From NCBI RefSeq assembly GCF_026626665.1, contig NZ_JAPNKE010000002.1, positions 7,293,168 to 7,357,167 of the forward strand: DNA of 64,000 nt, written 5' to 3'. The notes under the pieces were generated by a model. It did no database searches. It was not told where the DNA came from and saw only the letters and a program-made list of their open reading frames with translations. The position numbers and the translations under genes were made by a program. Shown here one piece after another: positions 27,901 to 36,932 of the stretch; the first letter of the stretch is position 1; every line of letters starts with the position of its first letter. The stretch is from Nannocystis pusilla (GTDB lineage: Bacteria; Myxococcota_A; Polyangia; Nannocystales; Nannocystaceae).

Positions 27901-28827
27901 ATGGTCTCTTCGATGAGGTCCGCTGCTCCTGGAAGCCTGATCGCCCTGACACTGACGGCCTGCCCGCCGGCGCCGCCGCACGAGGACAGCACCCGGACGG
28001 AGAGCGACGCCGCGAGCACGACGGTCGGCTCCACCGACGGTTCGTCCAGCTCGACCGACACCTCGACCAGCGGCTCCACCCATGAACCCACGAGCGACTC
28101 GACCGGCAGCGCCACGAGCAGCTCCACCGGCGCGATCGAGCCGTGCAGCGAAGTCGTCGAGGGCGACCTCTTCGTCTGGGAAGACACCGATCTCGCGTCC
28201 CTCGCCAACGTCGGCCATGTGACGGACGATGTCTTCATCTCGATGGGCGCGCTTCCCCAGACGGACCTGTCGTTCTTGAGCTGCCTGCACACCATCGGGT
28301 ACGGGTTGGCGATCGATTGGAACGATCGGCTGGAGACGACCGAGGGCCTGGAGAACCTGAAGTCCGTTCGGGCGATCGTGATCAATCACAACGCGAACCT
28401 GCGCCTCGTGACGGGTTTCGAGCAGATCAGCGAGCTCACTTCATTGATCATGTCGAGCAACCCTTCGCTCGAGGAGATCGCCCTCGACACTTTTCAGGAG
28501 GTCGAGACCCTGAGGATCGGCTCCTGTCTCGAGGAGCAGGCCGCAGCGTCTCACTTCGCGCTCGTCGACCTCGCAGGGTTCAGCGGCCTGACGAGGGTCA
28601 AGCGGCTCACGATCGACGGCAACGAGGCCCTCCTCTCCGCCGATCTGCTGGACGTCCTGGCCCAGAACGGAGACCCTCTGCCGCTCGAAGAGACCTGGAT
28701 TCGCTTCAATCCGCTGCTCTCCGAGACCCTCGTCCACCAGCAGTTGAACGCGCTCGACGTGAACAAGCGCGAGGTCTGCGGGAACGCCGAAGGAGCCGCC
28801 GGATGCTTCTGCCTCGTGGGTGACTGA
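27901..28827 (+). CDS. Secreted lipoprotein with receptor-L-like leucine-rich repeats
   Basis: A 308-aa lipoprotein if translated from ATG 27901 (or ATG 27913). The signal peptide ends in L-T-A-C. An open frame upstream to 27802 would place 33 extra residues before the signal and is not favoured. A Ser/Thr linker of ~60 residues follows. The C-terminal ~210 residues have the strand-turn pattern of receptor L-domain or SPRY-LRR repeats (TTEGLENLKSVRAIVINHN, LVTGFEQISELTSLIMSSN, DLAGFSGLTRVKRLTIDGN). Terminal cysteines (VCGNAEGAAGCFC) probably cap the repeats. Its GC content is lower than its neighbours, a possible sign of different origin. It converges with the helicase gene. Confidence 0.75.
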   Translation: MVSSMRSAAPGSLIALTLTACPPAPPHEDSTRTESDAASTTVGSTDGSSSSTDTSTSGSTHEPTSDSTGSATSSSTGAIEPCSEVVEGDLFVWEDTDLASLANVGHVTDDVFISMGALPQTDLSFLSCLHTIGYGLAIDWNDRLETTEGLENLKSVRAIVINHNANLRLVTGFEQISELTSLIMSSNPSLEEIALDTFQEVETLRIGSCLEEQAAASHFALVDLAGFSGLTRVKRLTIDGNEALLSADLLDVLAQNGDPLPLEETWIRFNPLLSETLVHQQLNALDVNKREVCGNAEGAAGCFCLVGD

Positions 28828-28836
28828 TCTACCGGT

Positions 28837-31350
28837 TCACTTCAGCAGCTCGAGCAATTCCTCGCGGCCGAGGCCCGACACGTCGCCCTCGTCGACCGTC
28901 GCCTGCGCCAGCGCCCGCTTGCGCGCGTGCAGCTCGAGGATCTTCTCCTCCACCGTGTCCTCCGCGATCAGGCGGTGCAGGAACACCGGGCGCGACTGAC
29001 CGATCCGGTGGGCCCGCGCTCCGGCCTGATCCTCGATCGACGGGTTCCACCACGGGTCGAGCAAATACACGTAGTCGGCCGCGGTGAGGTTCAGCCCCGT
29101 GCCGCCGGCCTTGAGCGAGATCAGCATCACCGGCGGCCCGTCCTCGGCCTGGAAGCGGGCGACCACGCCGGCGCGGTCCTCGGTGGCGCCGTCGAGGCGG
29201 ACGTGCTCGAGCTCCGCGGCGGTCAGCGCGTCCTCGACCAGGTCGAGCAGGCTGGTCCACTGCGAGAACACCAGCGCGCGGTGGCCCGCCGCCGTCACCT
29301 CGGTCAGCTGCGCCAGCAGCAGCTCGACCTTGCTCGAGCGCGTCGCCTCCTGCCCCGGCACCAGCGCGCTGTGACACGCGGCCTGGCGCAGGCGCAGCAG
29401 CAGCTCGAGCGCCTCGAGCATCCCGCCGCCCGACTGCAGCTTCGGCAGCTCGAGCTCGGCCGCCACCCGCAGCCCGTCGTAGACCCGCCGCTCCTCCGCG
29501 TCGAGCGGGCAGCGCAGCACGATCTCCGTCAGCGGCGGCAGCTCCGGCGCCACCTCTTGCTTGCGCCGGCGCAGCACGAACGGCCGCAGCTTGGCCTGCA
29601 GCTCGGCCGTCCGCGCCGCCCGCCCCTGCTCGACCGCCTTGCCGTAGCCCGCCACGAACTCGCGCAGCTGGCCCAGGAGGCCCGGGTTGAGGAAGTGGCT
29701 CAGGCTCCACAGCTCGGTCAGGCGGTTCTGCACCGGCGTGCCGCTGAGCGCCACGCGCCAGCCCGCGCGCAGGCCGAACGCCGCGCTCGCGGTCGCCGTG
29801 GTCGGCTCCTTGATCGCGTGCGCCTCGTCGAGCACCACGGTGTCCCATGTCTCTCGGGACAGCTTGTCGCGATCGAGCCGCAGCACCGCGTAGCTGGTGA
29901 TCGTCACGTCGGCGGTGGGTTCGAGGCTGCGCTTCGGGCCGTGGTACAGCGCCGCGCGCAGGTTCGGGCGGAACCGCCGCGCCTCGCTCAGCCAGTTGTG
30001 CAGCGTCGACGTCGGCGCCACCACCAGCGTCCGCCCGCGCACCGCCGTGAGCGTCTGCAGCGTCTTGCCGAGGCCCATGTCGTCGGCGAGCAGCGCCCCG
30101 ATGCCGGCGTCGCGCAGGAGGCTCAGCCAGTCGACGCCGCGGCGCTGGTAGTCGCGCAGGGTCGCCGTCAGGTCTTCCGGCAGCGTCGCCGACGGCAGCG
30201 CCGCGAACATCTCCTCGCGCGACAGCGCCGCCAGCCCCGCCAGCTCCGGCGGCGGCGGCACCTGCAGCGCCTCGCACAGCGCCGCCGCGGCCGTCCGGGC
30301 CCAGCGCGGCCGCTTCCCGTCGGCCCGCCGCGCCGCCACGAATTGCTCGAGCATCGGCCCGTAGCGCTCGAGCCAGTCGCGCGGCAGCCACACCAGCCCG
30401 CCGTCGGCCGTCTGCAGCGCGTATTGCCCCGAGCGCCACGCCTGCACCACCCGCGCCGCGTCCACCTGCGTCTCGCCGCCGGCCCCGCCCGGCGCCCGGA
30501 ACGTCACCTCCGGCTCCGCGACCTCCTGCCCGTCCTGCCCCTCCGGCGCCTCCCAGCGCGGCTCCAGCGTGCGCTTCTCCGGCTCGCGCGCCTCCGGCGA
30601 TTGGTCAGGCGATTGTGAAGACTCCTCCGCCGCCGGCGCCGCCATGCGCTCCACGAATCGCAGCACTTGCCCGACGAGCGCCAGCCGCCCGCCGACGAAC
30701 GTGCGGCCCTCGATCGCCGCGGCGGAGAACACCCGCAGCGGCGCCGAATCGACCGTGATCGGCGCCCCGTCGAGCGTCACGTCGAACGCCCCCACCAGCT
30801 TCGCCACCACGAACTCGGCGATGTCCGGGTAGATCGCCAGCGACGGCGCCCCCGCCGGCATCGCCGACAGCAGCGGATCGTCGGCGTCGACCGCCCCCGT
30901 GAGCACCGCCTCGTCGCCGGCGCCGACCGCCACCACGCGCAGCAGCAGCTTGTCGCCGCCGCTCTGCAGGCGGTAACCGAGCTTCAGCGCCTCCGCGACC
31001 TGCGGACCTATCTGCTCGAGCAATCCGCCCGCCGTGTGCAGCACCAGCGCCGCCGCCACCACGTGCTCGCACGGCGCCGCCCCGCCGCAGTCGCAGCGCC
31101 ACCCGTCCCAGGCCCAGCGCACCTCCGCCCGCACGCCGCTGCCGGCCAGCCGCGCGATCGCAAACACCCAGCCCCCCGCGTCGCAGCCCTGCACCCGCGC
31201 CGCGCCCAGCCGCGCCAGCTTCAATCCGCGGTGCCACGCCGCCGGCGTCGCCGCGCGATGAACAGGTTCGAGGAGCTCCGTAAACACGCGCCCACGGTGG
31301 TACCACGCCCCGTCCTGCCGGTCAGCGCGCGTTTTCGCGCTCGCGTCCAC
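28837..31350 (-). CDS. SWIM zinc finger SNF2-family helicase/ATPase
   Basis: An 837-aa SNF2/Swi2-type ATPase that translocates on double-stranded DNA. An N-terminal SWIM zinc finger, CDCGGAAPCEH, lies near residue 90. Helicase motifs in order: DDMGLGKTLQT (I) near residue 422, VAPTSTLHNW (Ia), VVLDEAHAIKEP (II) near residue 507, LSGTPVQNRLTELWSL (III), VFSQWTSLLDL (IV), SLKAGGTGLNLT (V) and DQAGARAHRIGQ (VI). This is the HepA/RapA-like bacterial group with SWIM. Likely roles are nucleoprotein remodelling, repair or phage defence, but no defence genes adjoin. A palindrome of the window family lies in the sequence for SRETWDT before motif II. Confidence 0.92.
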   Translation of the reverse strand: MDASAKTRADRQDGAWYHRGRVFTELLEPVHRAATPAAWHRGLKLARLGAARVQGCDAGGWVFAIARLAGSGVRAEVRWAWDGWRCDCGGAAPCEHVVAAALVLHTAGGLLEQIGPQVAEALKLGYRLQSGGDKLLLRVVAVGAGDEAVLTGAVDADDPLLSAMPAGAPSLAIYPDIAEFVVAKLVGAFDVTLDGAPITVDSAPLRVFSAAAIEGRTFVGGRLALVGQVLRFVERMAAPAAEESSQSPDQSPEAREPEKRTLEPRWEAPEGQDGQEVAEPEVTFRAPGGAGGETQVDAARVVQAWRSGQYALQTADGGLVWLPRDWLERYGPMLEQFVAARRADGKRPRWARTAAAALCEALQVPPPPELAGLAALSREEMFAALPSATLPEDLTATLRDYQRRGVDWLSLLRDAGIGALLADDMGLGKTLQTLTAVRGRTLVVAPTSTLHNWLSEARRFRPNLRAALYHGPKRSLEPTADVTITSYAVLRLDRDKLSRETWDTVVLDEAHAIKEPTTATASAAFGLRAGWRVALSGTPVQNRLTELWSLSHFLNPGLLGQLREFVAGYGKAVEQGRAARTAELQAKLRPFVLRRRKQEVAPELPPLTEIVLRCPLDAEERRVYDGLRVAAELELPKLQSGGGMLEALELLLRLRQAACHSALVPGQEATRSSKVELLLAQLTEVTAAGHRALVFSQWTSLLDLVEDALTAAELEHVRLDGATEDRAGVVARFQAEDGPPVMLISLKAGGTGLNLTAADYVYLLDPWWNPSIEDQAGARAHRIGQSRPVFLHRLIAEDTVEEKILELHARKRALAQATVDEGDVSGLGREELLELLK
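29848..29861. repeat. Short palindrome TGTC-N6-GACA inside helicase gene
   Basis: TGTCTCTCGGGACA, five-base arms allowing one G-T pair. It is identical to the copy at 38672-38685, also inside a gene. Confidence 0.7.
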
Positions 31351-31486
31351 GGCGCCGGATCGGGCCCGCGCGGCTGCCCAGCGCCGCGCGGAGGCAACAT
31401 GTCCTTCGGGTCAGCCGAGTCTCCGACCCGTCCGCGCCGCGCCGCGCTCGACGCTCGCGGCGACGGAGCATCCGCGGCCGGCCGAC

Positions 31487-31918
31487 TCAGCCCGCCTTCG
31501 GCACGATCCGCGACAGCAGTTGGGGCGGCCCGCCGAACGACAGCATCACGCCCTTGCACTGCAGGCGCATCTCGCCGTCGTACTCGTTGTCGACCTTGCA
31601 GTCGGTGAGCTTGTCCTTCACGTCGTCCGGCTTGGTGTCGCGGTTCAGGCGGACCTCGCCGATGCAGTACGTCTTGCCCGCCTCGACCTGGGTCGCCGGC
31701 GCCTCCGCGCCTGCCGTCACCGTCACGTCGCACTTGTCCGCGGGGGCCGGCGCGTCGGTCTTCTCGGGCGCCTTGGCCGGGGCCGGCGTATCGGTCTTCT
31801 CCGCCGCCTTCGCGGGCGCGGCCGCGGTCTTGCTCGCGGACGAGCTCGTGTCGGCACAGGCGGAGGCGAGCAGCACGACTGCTGCGAGACTGCGGAGGCG
31901 AGGGGACAGACGGAGCAT
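31487..31918 (-). CDS. Small lipoprotein
   Basis: A 143-aa lipoprotein with signal peptide and lipobox A-S-A-C near residue 21. An Ala/Pro/Lys linker follows (APAKAPEKTD repeats). The C-terminal ~80 residues contain three Cys (DKCDVTVT, TYCIGEVRL, TDCKVDN, LQCKG) and are beta-rich. No family is recognised. It stands alone, with 135 bases of featureless DNA before the helicase gene downstream. Confidence 0.75.
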   Translation of the reverse strand: MLRLSPRLRSLAAVVLLASACADTSSSASKTAAAPAKAAEKTDTPAPAKAPEKTDAPAPADKCDVTVTAGAEAPATQVEAGKTYCIGEVRLNRDTKPDDVKDKLTDCKVDNEYDGEMRLQCKGVMLSFGGPPQLLSRIVPKAG

Positions 31919-32360
31919 GCGGCCGCGAGCGGACCATCACCGCCGGGTGCGTGTCAATCGGGGCCCGCGCGGTTCCGACGCGCTCGCGCCCGCGCCCGCG
32001 TGACGCCCGGGGCGACCGGCATCCGAACCGGCCCCAGACGTGTCGTGCCCGTCGGGCGATGAAGAGAACCCCTCGCTCCCGATCCCGTCATCGCCCGTCC
32101 CTATTTATTGCTTATCAGAAAGCACAAAAAGCATTCGCGAGCGCGGTGCAGCCTCATTGCACCGACTCGCGAATGCATGCACTCGCACGGCGGGCGCCTC
32201 CCTGGCTGCGACGGGTGATTGGTCCGCCCCGCGGGCCGCGGCCTCCTCATGGCCGCGGAACGCAGGTGCCTATAAACAACACCCCTCTCCGGTCGGCGAG
32301 CGCATCGACGGCGGAGGCCGGCGCGTCCTCGTGGCGCCGGCCGCCGCGCGGCGACCTCGT
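31919..32360. other. Non-coding region with a strong hairpin
   Basis: About 440 bases without a convincing gene. It contains the A/T-rich stretch 32100-32130 and the nested hairpin at 32131-32176 listed separately. The rest is GC-rich with no visible signal. Confidence 0.6.
32126..32176 (-). terminator. Nested 18-bp hairpin with T tract (minus strand)
   Basis: Outer arms GCATTCGCGAG and CTCGCGAATGC (32131-32141, 32166-32176) and inner arms CGGTGCA and TGCACCG enclose a seven-base loop. On the minus strand it is followed by TTTTTGTGCTTT. It is a convincing intrinsic terminator for the YCII-like gene ending at 32361, although ~185 bases downstream. An alternative is a small structured RNA. Confidence 0.6.
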
Positions 32361-32807
32361 TCAGCTGCCCGACTGGCGGCGGGCCAGCTCGTCGCGGAGG
32401 GCGTTCTCGCGGGCGGCCTCCTCCGGCGACAGCACCTCGGACGGGAAGTCCTCCGTCTCGAACACGCGGCGGATGTCGACCGACCACGGCTCGTGGCTGT
32501 CCGGGTCGCCGGGGATCTTCTTCACCCACGCGATCGCCTCCTCCTTCGAGCGGGTCTGGAACAGCCAGTAGCCCGCGATCAGGTCCGGCGTCAGCGGCAG
32601 CGGCCCGTCGGTCACGGTCGGCGGCTGGCCGGGGCGGAACGTCACGCGCGCCCCCTGCGAGCTCGGCTGCAGCCCCTCGCCGCCGAGCAGCACCCCCGCC
32701 CTGACCAGCTCCTCGTTGTAGCGGCCCATCGCCTCGATGAGCTGCTTGCTGGGCATCGCCCCGGACTCGGACTTCGCGTCGGCCTTGATGACGATCAGAA
32801 ATCGCAT
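32361..32807 (-). CDS. YCII-related family protein
   Basis: A 148-aa protein of the YciI-like dimeric alpha-beta barrel superfamily: it opens MRFLIVIKADAKSESG, the standard first strand, and has the RYNEELVRAGVLLGGEGLQPS segment typical of the larger YCII proteins often found beside ECF sigma factors in actinobacteria and myxobacteria. No sigma factor is present here. ATG 32807 is preceded by GAGGAG at suitable spacing; the frame is open upstream but Arg-rich and unlikely to be coding. The catalytic role in this family is mostly unknown. Confidence 0.85.
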   Translation of the reverse strand: MRFLIVIKADAKSESGAMPSKQLIEAMGRYNEELVRAGVLLGGEGLQPSSQGARVTFRPGQPPTVTDGPLPLTPDLIAGYWLFQTRSKEEAIAWVKKIPGDPDSHEPWSVDIRRVFETEDFPSEVLSPEEAARENALRDELARRQSGS

Positions 32808-32979
32808 GGTCGTTCTCCTCGGGTTCTGCCGGGCGCCGCGGCCCTTCTCGGAGCCGCGCGCCCGGGCTCTCCCTCCACGTCGAACGGCCCGCGGCGCGAT
32901 CGACACGGCCCGCGAATTTCTTCTGCATCTGCAAAAACGGCCAATTACCGGCCGCTCACGCGACATCGCCGCGCCGACC

Positions 32980-33501
32980 TCAGCCGCCGCCGAGGCGCTG
33001 CGTCACCTCGGCCTCGAGCTCGGCGAACTTCACCTCGCCGGCGATCACCTTGGCGACCTTGCCGTCCTGGTCGACCACGTAGAGCGTCGGCATCTTCGGC
33101 GGCGACCACGACTTCGCCAGCGCCTGGCCCTCGTCGAAGATCATCGGGAACGACACCGGCACGTCGCGCAGGAACGCCTCGGCGTCGCCGCGCGCCTCGT
33201 CCATGCTGACGCCGATGAGCTCGAGGCCGCTGGCCTGGTGGCGCTTGTAGAGCGCCTCGAGCTCGGGCATCTCGCGCCGGCACGGCTCGCACCACGAGGC
33301 CCAGAAGTCGACCAGGACCAGCTTGCCGCGCATCGCCGCCAGGTCGACCGTCGTGCCGGCGCCGGCCAGCGAGGGGCCCGCCAGCGCCGGCGCGGGCGCC
33401 TCGGCCGTCGCCGGCGCGGCGCCGCCGGGCGCCTGGGAGGCCGGCTTCGGCTCACAGGCGGAGAGCAAGAACATGGCGAAGAGGACAGGTCGTGAACGCA
33501 T
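32980..33501 (-). CDS. TlpA/ResA-like thiol-disulfide lipoprotein
   Basis: A 173-aa membrane-anchored thioredoxin-fold protein. The signal peptide ends in L-L-S-A-C, then an Ala/Pro linker and a thioredoxin domain with the active site W-C-E-P-C near residue 72 and the cis-Pro loop K-M-P-T-L-Y. Such proteins reduce or exchange disulfides in the periplasm, often during cytochrome c maturation. It lies 24 bases after a DUF3570 outer-membrane-type protein on the same strand; DUF3570-TlpA pairs are common with DUF4266 and DUF2271 proteins, both of which are encoded 4-5 kb away here. Control by the upstream Fur-like site is likely. Confidence 0.9.
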   Translation of the reverse strand: MRSRPVLFAMFLLSACEPKPASQAPGGAAPATAEAPAPALAGPSLAGAGTTVDLAAMRGKLVLVDFWASWCEPCRREMPELEALYKRHQASGLELIGVSMDEARGDAEAFLRDVPVSFPMIFDEGQALAKSWSPPKMPTLYVVDQDGKVAKVIAGEVKFAELEAEVTQRLGGG

Positions 33502-33525
33502 GCGTGTGCTCCGGGGACGGCCGTG

Positions 33526-34614
33526 TCAGTAGCGCCCGCCGAGCATGGCCGACAGCTCGAGGGCGAACACCCGCGACAGCCCGACGAAGTCGTCGTAGCC
33601 GATCCGCGTGCCCGCGACCAGCGCGCCGACCTCGACGGAGCCGCGCTTCAGCGGCCTGGCGTAGACGCCGTGCAGCGCCAGCCGCTGGCTGCCGAGCGAC
33701 GACAGCTCGCGGTCGCGGGTGAAGTAGCCACCTGGCCCTGGGGCCATGTAGCGAGAGCGGTAGAAGAACGCCGACGACTGCGCGTAATGGCGGTACTCGA
33801 GCGCCAGCGTCGCCCCGCGGGCCGGCATCACCGCCAGGTCGACCGACGCGGTGTGCGAGCGCAGCTGCCACGAGTCGTAATAGAAGCGGTACGTCGCCCC
33901 GAGCGAGACCTTGCGGTGCAGCGCCTGGCGGCCGCGCAGCACCCACGCGTGGCGGCTCCGCCGGCGCGGGTGGACCTCCGGCAGGCAGAACTCCGCCGTC
34001 TCGTTGCACAGCCCGTCGCCGCTGCCGACGGCGACGAAGCGGTACGGGCTGGCCATGTAGCCGAGCGCCCCGCGCAGCTCGTAGGCGAATTGCAGCAGCG
34101 TCGTCTTCGTCAACACGAACGTCGCGCTGACCTGCGCCCCGCCGGCCCGCAGCGGCTCGCGGAAGGTCGGGTCGCCCGAGCGGCCGACGCGGTCGAGCGC
34201 GCCGAACAGCCGCCCCGCGAAAGTGATCGTCCGCTGCGCCAGGTCGAGCTTGCCCCCGAGCGTCGCGCTGTTGGCCAGGTAGTCGGGCTCGTGGGAGAAG
34301 CGATACGACGCCGCCCACGCCGCGTTGCCGCGCTCGCGCTCCACCCCCACGACCCCCTCGTGACGGTTCTCGCGGACGATCGGCGTGGCCGCCGTACGAA
34401 TGTCCACCGACGCGCTGGTCCAGGCGTCGAGGCTGTAGCTGATGTCGAGCTGCGTCTGCGGGCTGCCGAGCTGCTGCCGCACGTGCGCCCGCGGCGAGAT
34501 CACGGTGGTCCGGTCGCTGTCGCTGCGCACGTAGATGCCGCCGCGGAGTTGACCCCCGATCGGGGCCGGCTCGGCCGCGAGGACCAGAGCCACGCTCAGG
34601 GGGATCCACCTCAT
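33526..34614 (-). CDS. DUF3570 family outer-membrane beta-barrel-like protein
   Basis: A 362-aa protein with a short signal peptide (MRWIPLSVALVLAAEPAP) and alternating amphipathic strands rich in Tyr/Arg (YRFSHEPDYL, YRFYYDSWQLRSH, LEYRHYAQSSAFFYRSRY), ending in an aromatic residue (GGRY) as barrels do. The GGYFTRDRELSS block and overall length match DUF3570. It is the first gene of a two-gene operon with the TlpA-like lipoprotein. A Fur-like box lies 47-66 bases upstream of its ATG, so iron-dependent repression is likely. The family is linked to flavin/iron extracytoplasmic electron transfer by context; the exact function is unknown. Confidence 0.82.
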   Translation of the reverse strand: MRWIPLSVALVLAAEPAPIGGQLRGGIYVRSDSDRTTVISPRAHVRQQLGSPQTQLDISYSLDAWTSASVDIRTAATPIVRENRHEGVVGVERERGNAAWAASYRFSHEPDYLANSATLGGKLDLAQRTITFAGRLFGALDRVGRSGDPTFREPLRAGGAQVSATFVLTKTTLLQFAYELRGALGYMASPYRFVAVGSGDGLCNETAEFCLPEVHPRRRSRHAWVLRGRQALHRKVSLGATYRFYYDSWQLRSHTASVDLAVMPARGATLALEYRHYAQSSAFFYRSRYMAPGPGGYFTRDRELSSLGSQRLALHGVYARPLKRGSVEVGALVAGTRIGYDDFVGLSRVFALELSAMLGGRY

Positions 34615-34660
34615 CGACGGTGAATCGGCGCGCGCAAATCGCGCGAATCCCCGAAATTAA

Positions 34661-34680
34661 TTTTGAAAACCATTTTCAGA
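34661..34680. promoter_or_regulatory. Fur-like operator in divergent promoter region
   Basis: TTGAAAACCATTTTCAG contains the inverted repeat TGAAAA-CCA-TTTTCA and lies in an A/T-rich island between the DUF3570 gene (start 34614) and the lipoprotein gene (start 34731). Both distances, about 50 bases, suit repression of both promoters. The match to a canonical Fur box is partial. Confidence 0.55.
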
Positions 34681-34730
34681 TCAGAGACTATCCGGCGCGG
34701 CGTTTGCCGTCAACTCTGGAGTTTTGAGAC

Positions 34731-35162
34731 ATGGCCGAAAGGGCACCCACCACGCTCGTCCTGCTCCTCGGACTCGCCGCATGCGGCGGGCTCGGGAACC
34801 CCGGCGACAGCGACAACAACAACTTCACGACGGCCGTGCCGCCGTGGATGGGCAGCGAGAGCGAGAGCGACGGCAGCGGCAACGTGGTGCCCGGCGCGAC
34901 CACGTCGACGAGCGGCGCCACTGCGGGCGAGAGCACGACGACCGAGGGCCCCACGACGTCGACGTCGACTTCGACTTCGACCTCGACCTCGACCTCGACG
35001 ACGTCGCCCGACCCGACCGGCGCGCCGAAGCTCGACCTGCCGCCGGAGTTCACCACCGGCGACACCGACAAGGACAAGGACAAGGACGACGACAAGGACA
35101 AGGACAAGGACGACGACAAGGACAAGGACGTGGACACGACCACGTTGCCCGCGCCGCTGTGA
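34731..35162 (+). CDS. Lipoprotein with STST and DKDK low-complexity tail
   Basis: A 143-aa lipoprotein with lipobox L-A-A-C near residue 18. After the anchor nearly everything is low-complexity: a Ser/Thr run, then a highly charged Asp/Lys tail of DKDKDKDDD blocks (35065-35140) ending in TTTLPAPL. It is probably an extended surface or periplasmic protein; the acidic tail could bind cations. Its stop overlaps the next start as GTGA, so it is coupled to the aminopropyltransferase-like gene. It is the first gene downstream of the Fur-like site on the plus strand. Confidence 0.75.
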   Translation: MAERAPTTLVLLLGLAACGGLGNPGDSDNNNFTTAVPPWMGSESESDGSGNVVPGATTSTSGATAGESTTTEGPTTSTSTSTSTSTSTSTTSPDPTGAPKLDLPPEFTTGDTDKDKDKDDDKDKDKDDDKDKDVDTTTLPAPL

Positions 35163-36653
35163 TCGCCGGCTCCTCACCGCGCCCCGCGGCCGCGCGCGAG
35201 GCGGCGACGCTGCTCCTGGCCGGCCTGTGCTTCGGCGCCAGCCAGCAGCTCGTCGTGCGCGAGCTGGTCAGCCTCCTCTACGGCGAGGAGGTGGTGTTGC
35301 TGTTCGTCTCGGCCGCCGCCCTGGCCGCCGCCTCGCTCGGCTACGGCCTCGGCGCTCGCCTGTCGCCGCGCGCGCTGGCCCGCCTGCTGCTCGCCTGCGG
35401 CGCCCTCCTGCTGCTGTCGCCGGCCCTGCCACGATTCGCGGTCGCCGGCCTGTGCCTGCTCCGCGGCGACTCCGGCCCCGAGCTGCTGCTCGTCCTCGCC
35501 CTGCTGACATTCGCCGCCGCCGCCCCGTTCACCGCGGTCGTCCCGGCCCTGCTCGACCGCCACGAGCGACCCGACGATCGCCTGGCCGCCCTGCGCCGCG
35601 GCTACACCTGCGAGCTCGTCGGCTTCGGCCTCGGCAGCACCGCCGCCCTCGCCCTCGGCAGCGCCCCCGGCCTGCGCTTCGCCGTCCTCGCCGCCGCCCT
35701 GGTCGCCCTCGTCCACGTCGCCCTCGACCGCCGCGCCGTCACCCTCGCCTTCGCCGTCGCCGCCGCCCTCGCCTGCGCCACGCATGCCCCCCTGTCGATT
35801 ACGGCGCCGATCTGGTGTACCGCCACAAGCACCGCCTCCCCGGCGCCCAGGTGCTGTGGTCCGTCGATTCGCCGTACCAGCGGGTCGAGGTGGTCACCGC
35901 GCCGGGCCGCGGCCGCATGCTCTACCTCGACGGCCTGCGCGACCTCGACGACCGCGACCTCGGGGCCCTCAATCACTACCTCGCCCGCGCCCCGGCGACG
36001 CTGGTCCGCCCGCGGAATGCGCTGCTGATCGGCAACGGCACCCTGTCGATGGTGCCTGAACTTTCGGCCATGTCCGATCATTTGACCACGGTCGAGCTCG
36101 ACGCCGCCGTGGTCGACGCCGGCGCCCGCTTCTTCACCCCCGGCGAGCCGCTGGCCCGCCTGGCCAATTGGCGACTGGTGCTGGCCGACGGCAAGCAATG
36201 TTGGCGGCCACCGAGCGCCGCTTCGACCTGATCGCGGTCGACGTGCCGTCGCCGCTGACGCTCGGCGAGGCCTATCTCCATACCCGCGAATTCTACGCCC
36301 TGTGCCGCGCGCGCCTGAACCCCGGCGGGGTCCTGGCGATCCAGCTCAGCGGCCCGCTCGGCGCTCCGACGCGCACGCCGGCGCGGCTGGTCGCGTCGCT
36401 GCGCGCCGAGTTTTCCGAGGTGATGGTCGCCGACAGCGAGACAGCCGAGCGCGCCTTCGCCTACGCCGCCGACGCTCTGCCCTTCACCGCCGAGGCCCTG
36501 CGAGCGACCGCGGTCGCCGGCGAGCGCCGCCTCCTCGTCCTCGCCGGCCCCGAGCTCGACGCCCGGATCGCCGGCGCCATCCCCTTGACCCTCGACGACC
36601 TCGACCTCGTGCTCCGCCGCGGCGCCGAACGCCTGCACGAGCGCTACCTCTGA
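35159..36653 (+). CDS. Membrane spermidine-synthase-like protein (two frame breaks)
   Basis: About 498 aa after one-base gaps at the C run 35787-35792 and near 36195 are repaired. The first ~210 residues contain six or seven hydrophobic segments (LLLAGLCFGASQQLVVRELV and others). The C-terminal half is a spermidine-synthase-type Rossmann domain: SPYQRVEVVTAPGRGRMLYLDG, LLIGNG (SAM-binding G-x-G), TVELDAAVVDAG and FDLIAVDVPSP. Proteins with this layout are annotated as fused spermidine synthases or membrane aminopropyltransferase homologues, often with a following membrane/cytochrome gene as here. The polyamine role is not assured, since the aminopropyl-donor motif is altered (GNG). The GTG start overlaps the upstream stop. 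Confidence 0.75.
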
Positions 36654-36687
36654 CGAATATGCCCCGCGCCCTCGCCACATTCTCTCG

Positions 36688-36912
36688 CCGCCGCGGCCGG
36701 CCTGCGCACGCTCGTCACGAGCGCCGCCCGATCACTCCCGATCTGCTCACGCCTCGCCCTGCCGCCACGCCTCCTTTCCCCGCCTTCGCCGCGGCCGGCC
36801 TGCGCACGCTCGTCCCGCTCTCCGCTCCATCACTCCCGTGACCCTCATGCCCCGCCCTGCCGCCACGCCTCCTTTCCCCGCCTTCGCCGCGGCCGGCCTG
36901 CGCACGCTCTCC
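36688..36912 (+). repeat. ~98-base direct repeats between two genes
   Basis: The core CGCCGCGGCCGGCCTGCGCA recurs at about 36688, 36787 and 36885, spaced 99 and 98 bases. The last two copies share over 55 bases of flank. Copies carry ATGCCCCGCC-like starts resembling the start of the next gene (ATGCCGCGCGCC at 36933), so the array looks like duplication of a gene's 5' end. No protein is supported in the 36654-36932 gap. Confidence 0.8.
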
Positions 36913-36932
36913 CCGTCGCTCTCGTGATCGTC

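Noticed and set aside
34688..35143. Ser/Leu/Val-rich open frame on the minus strand
   Set aside because: It is the antisense of the STST/DKDK lipoprotein, which has a proper signal peptide on the plus strand.
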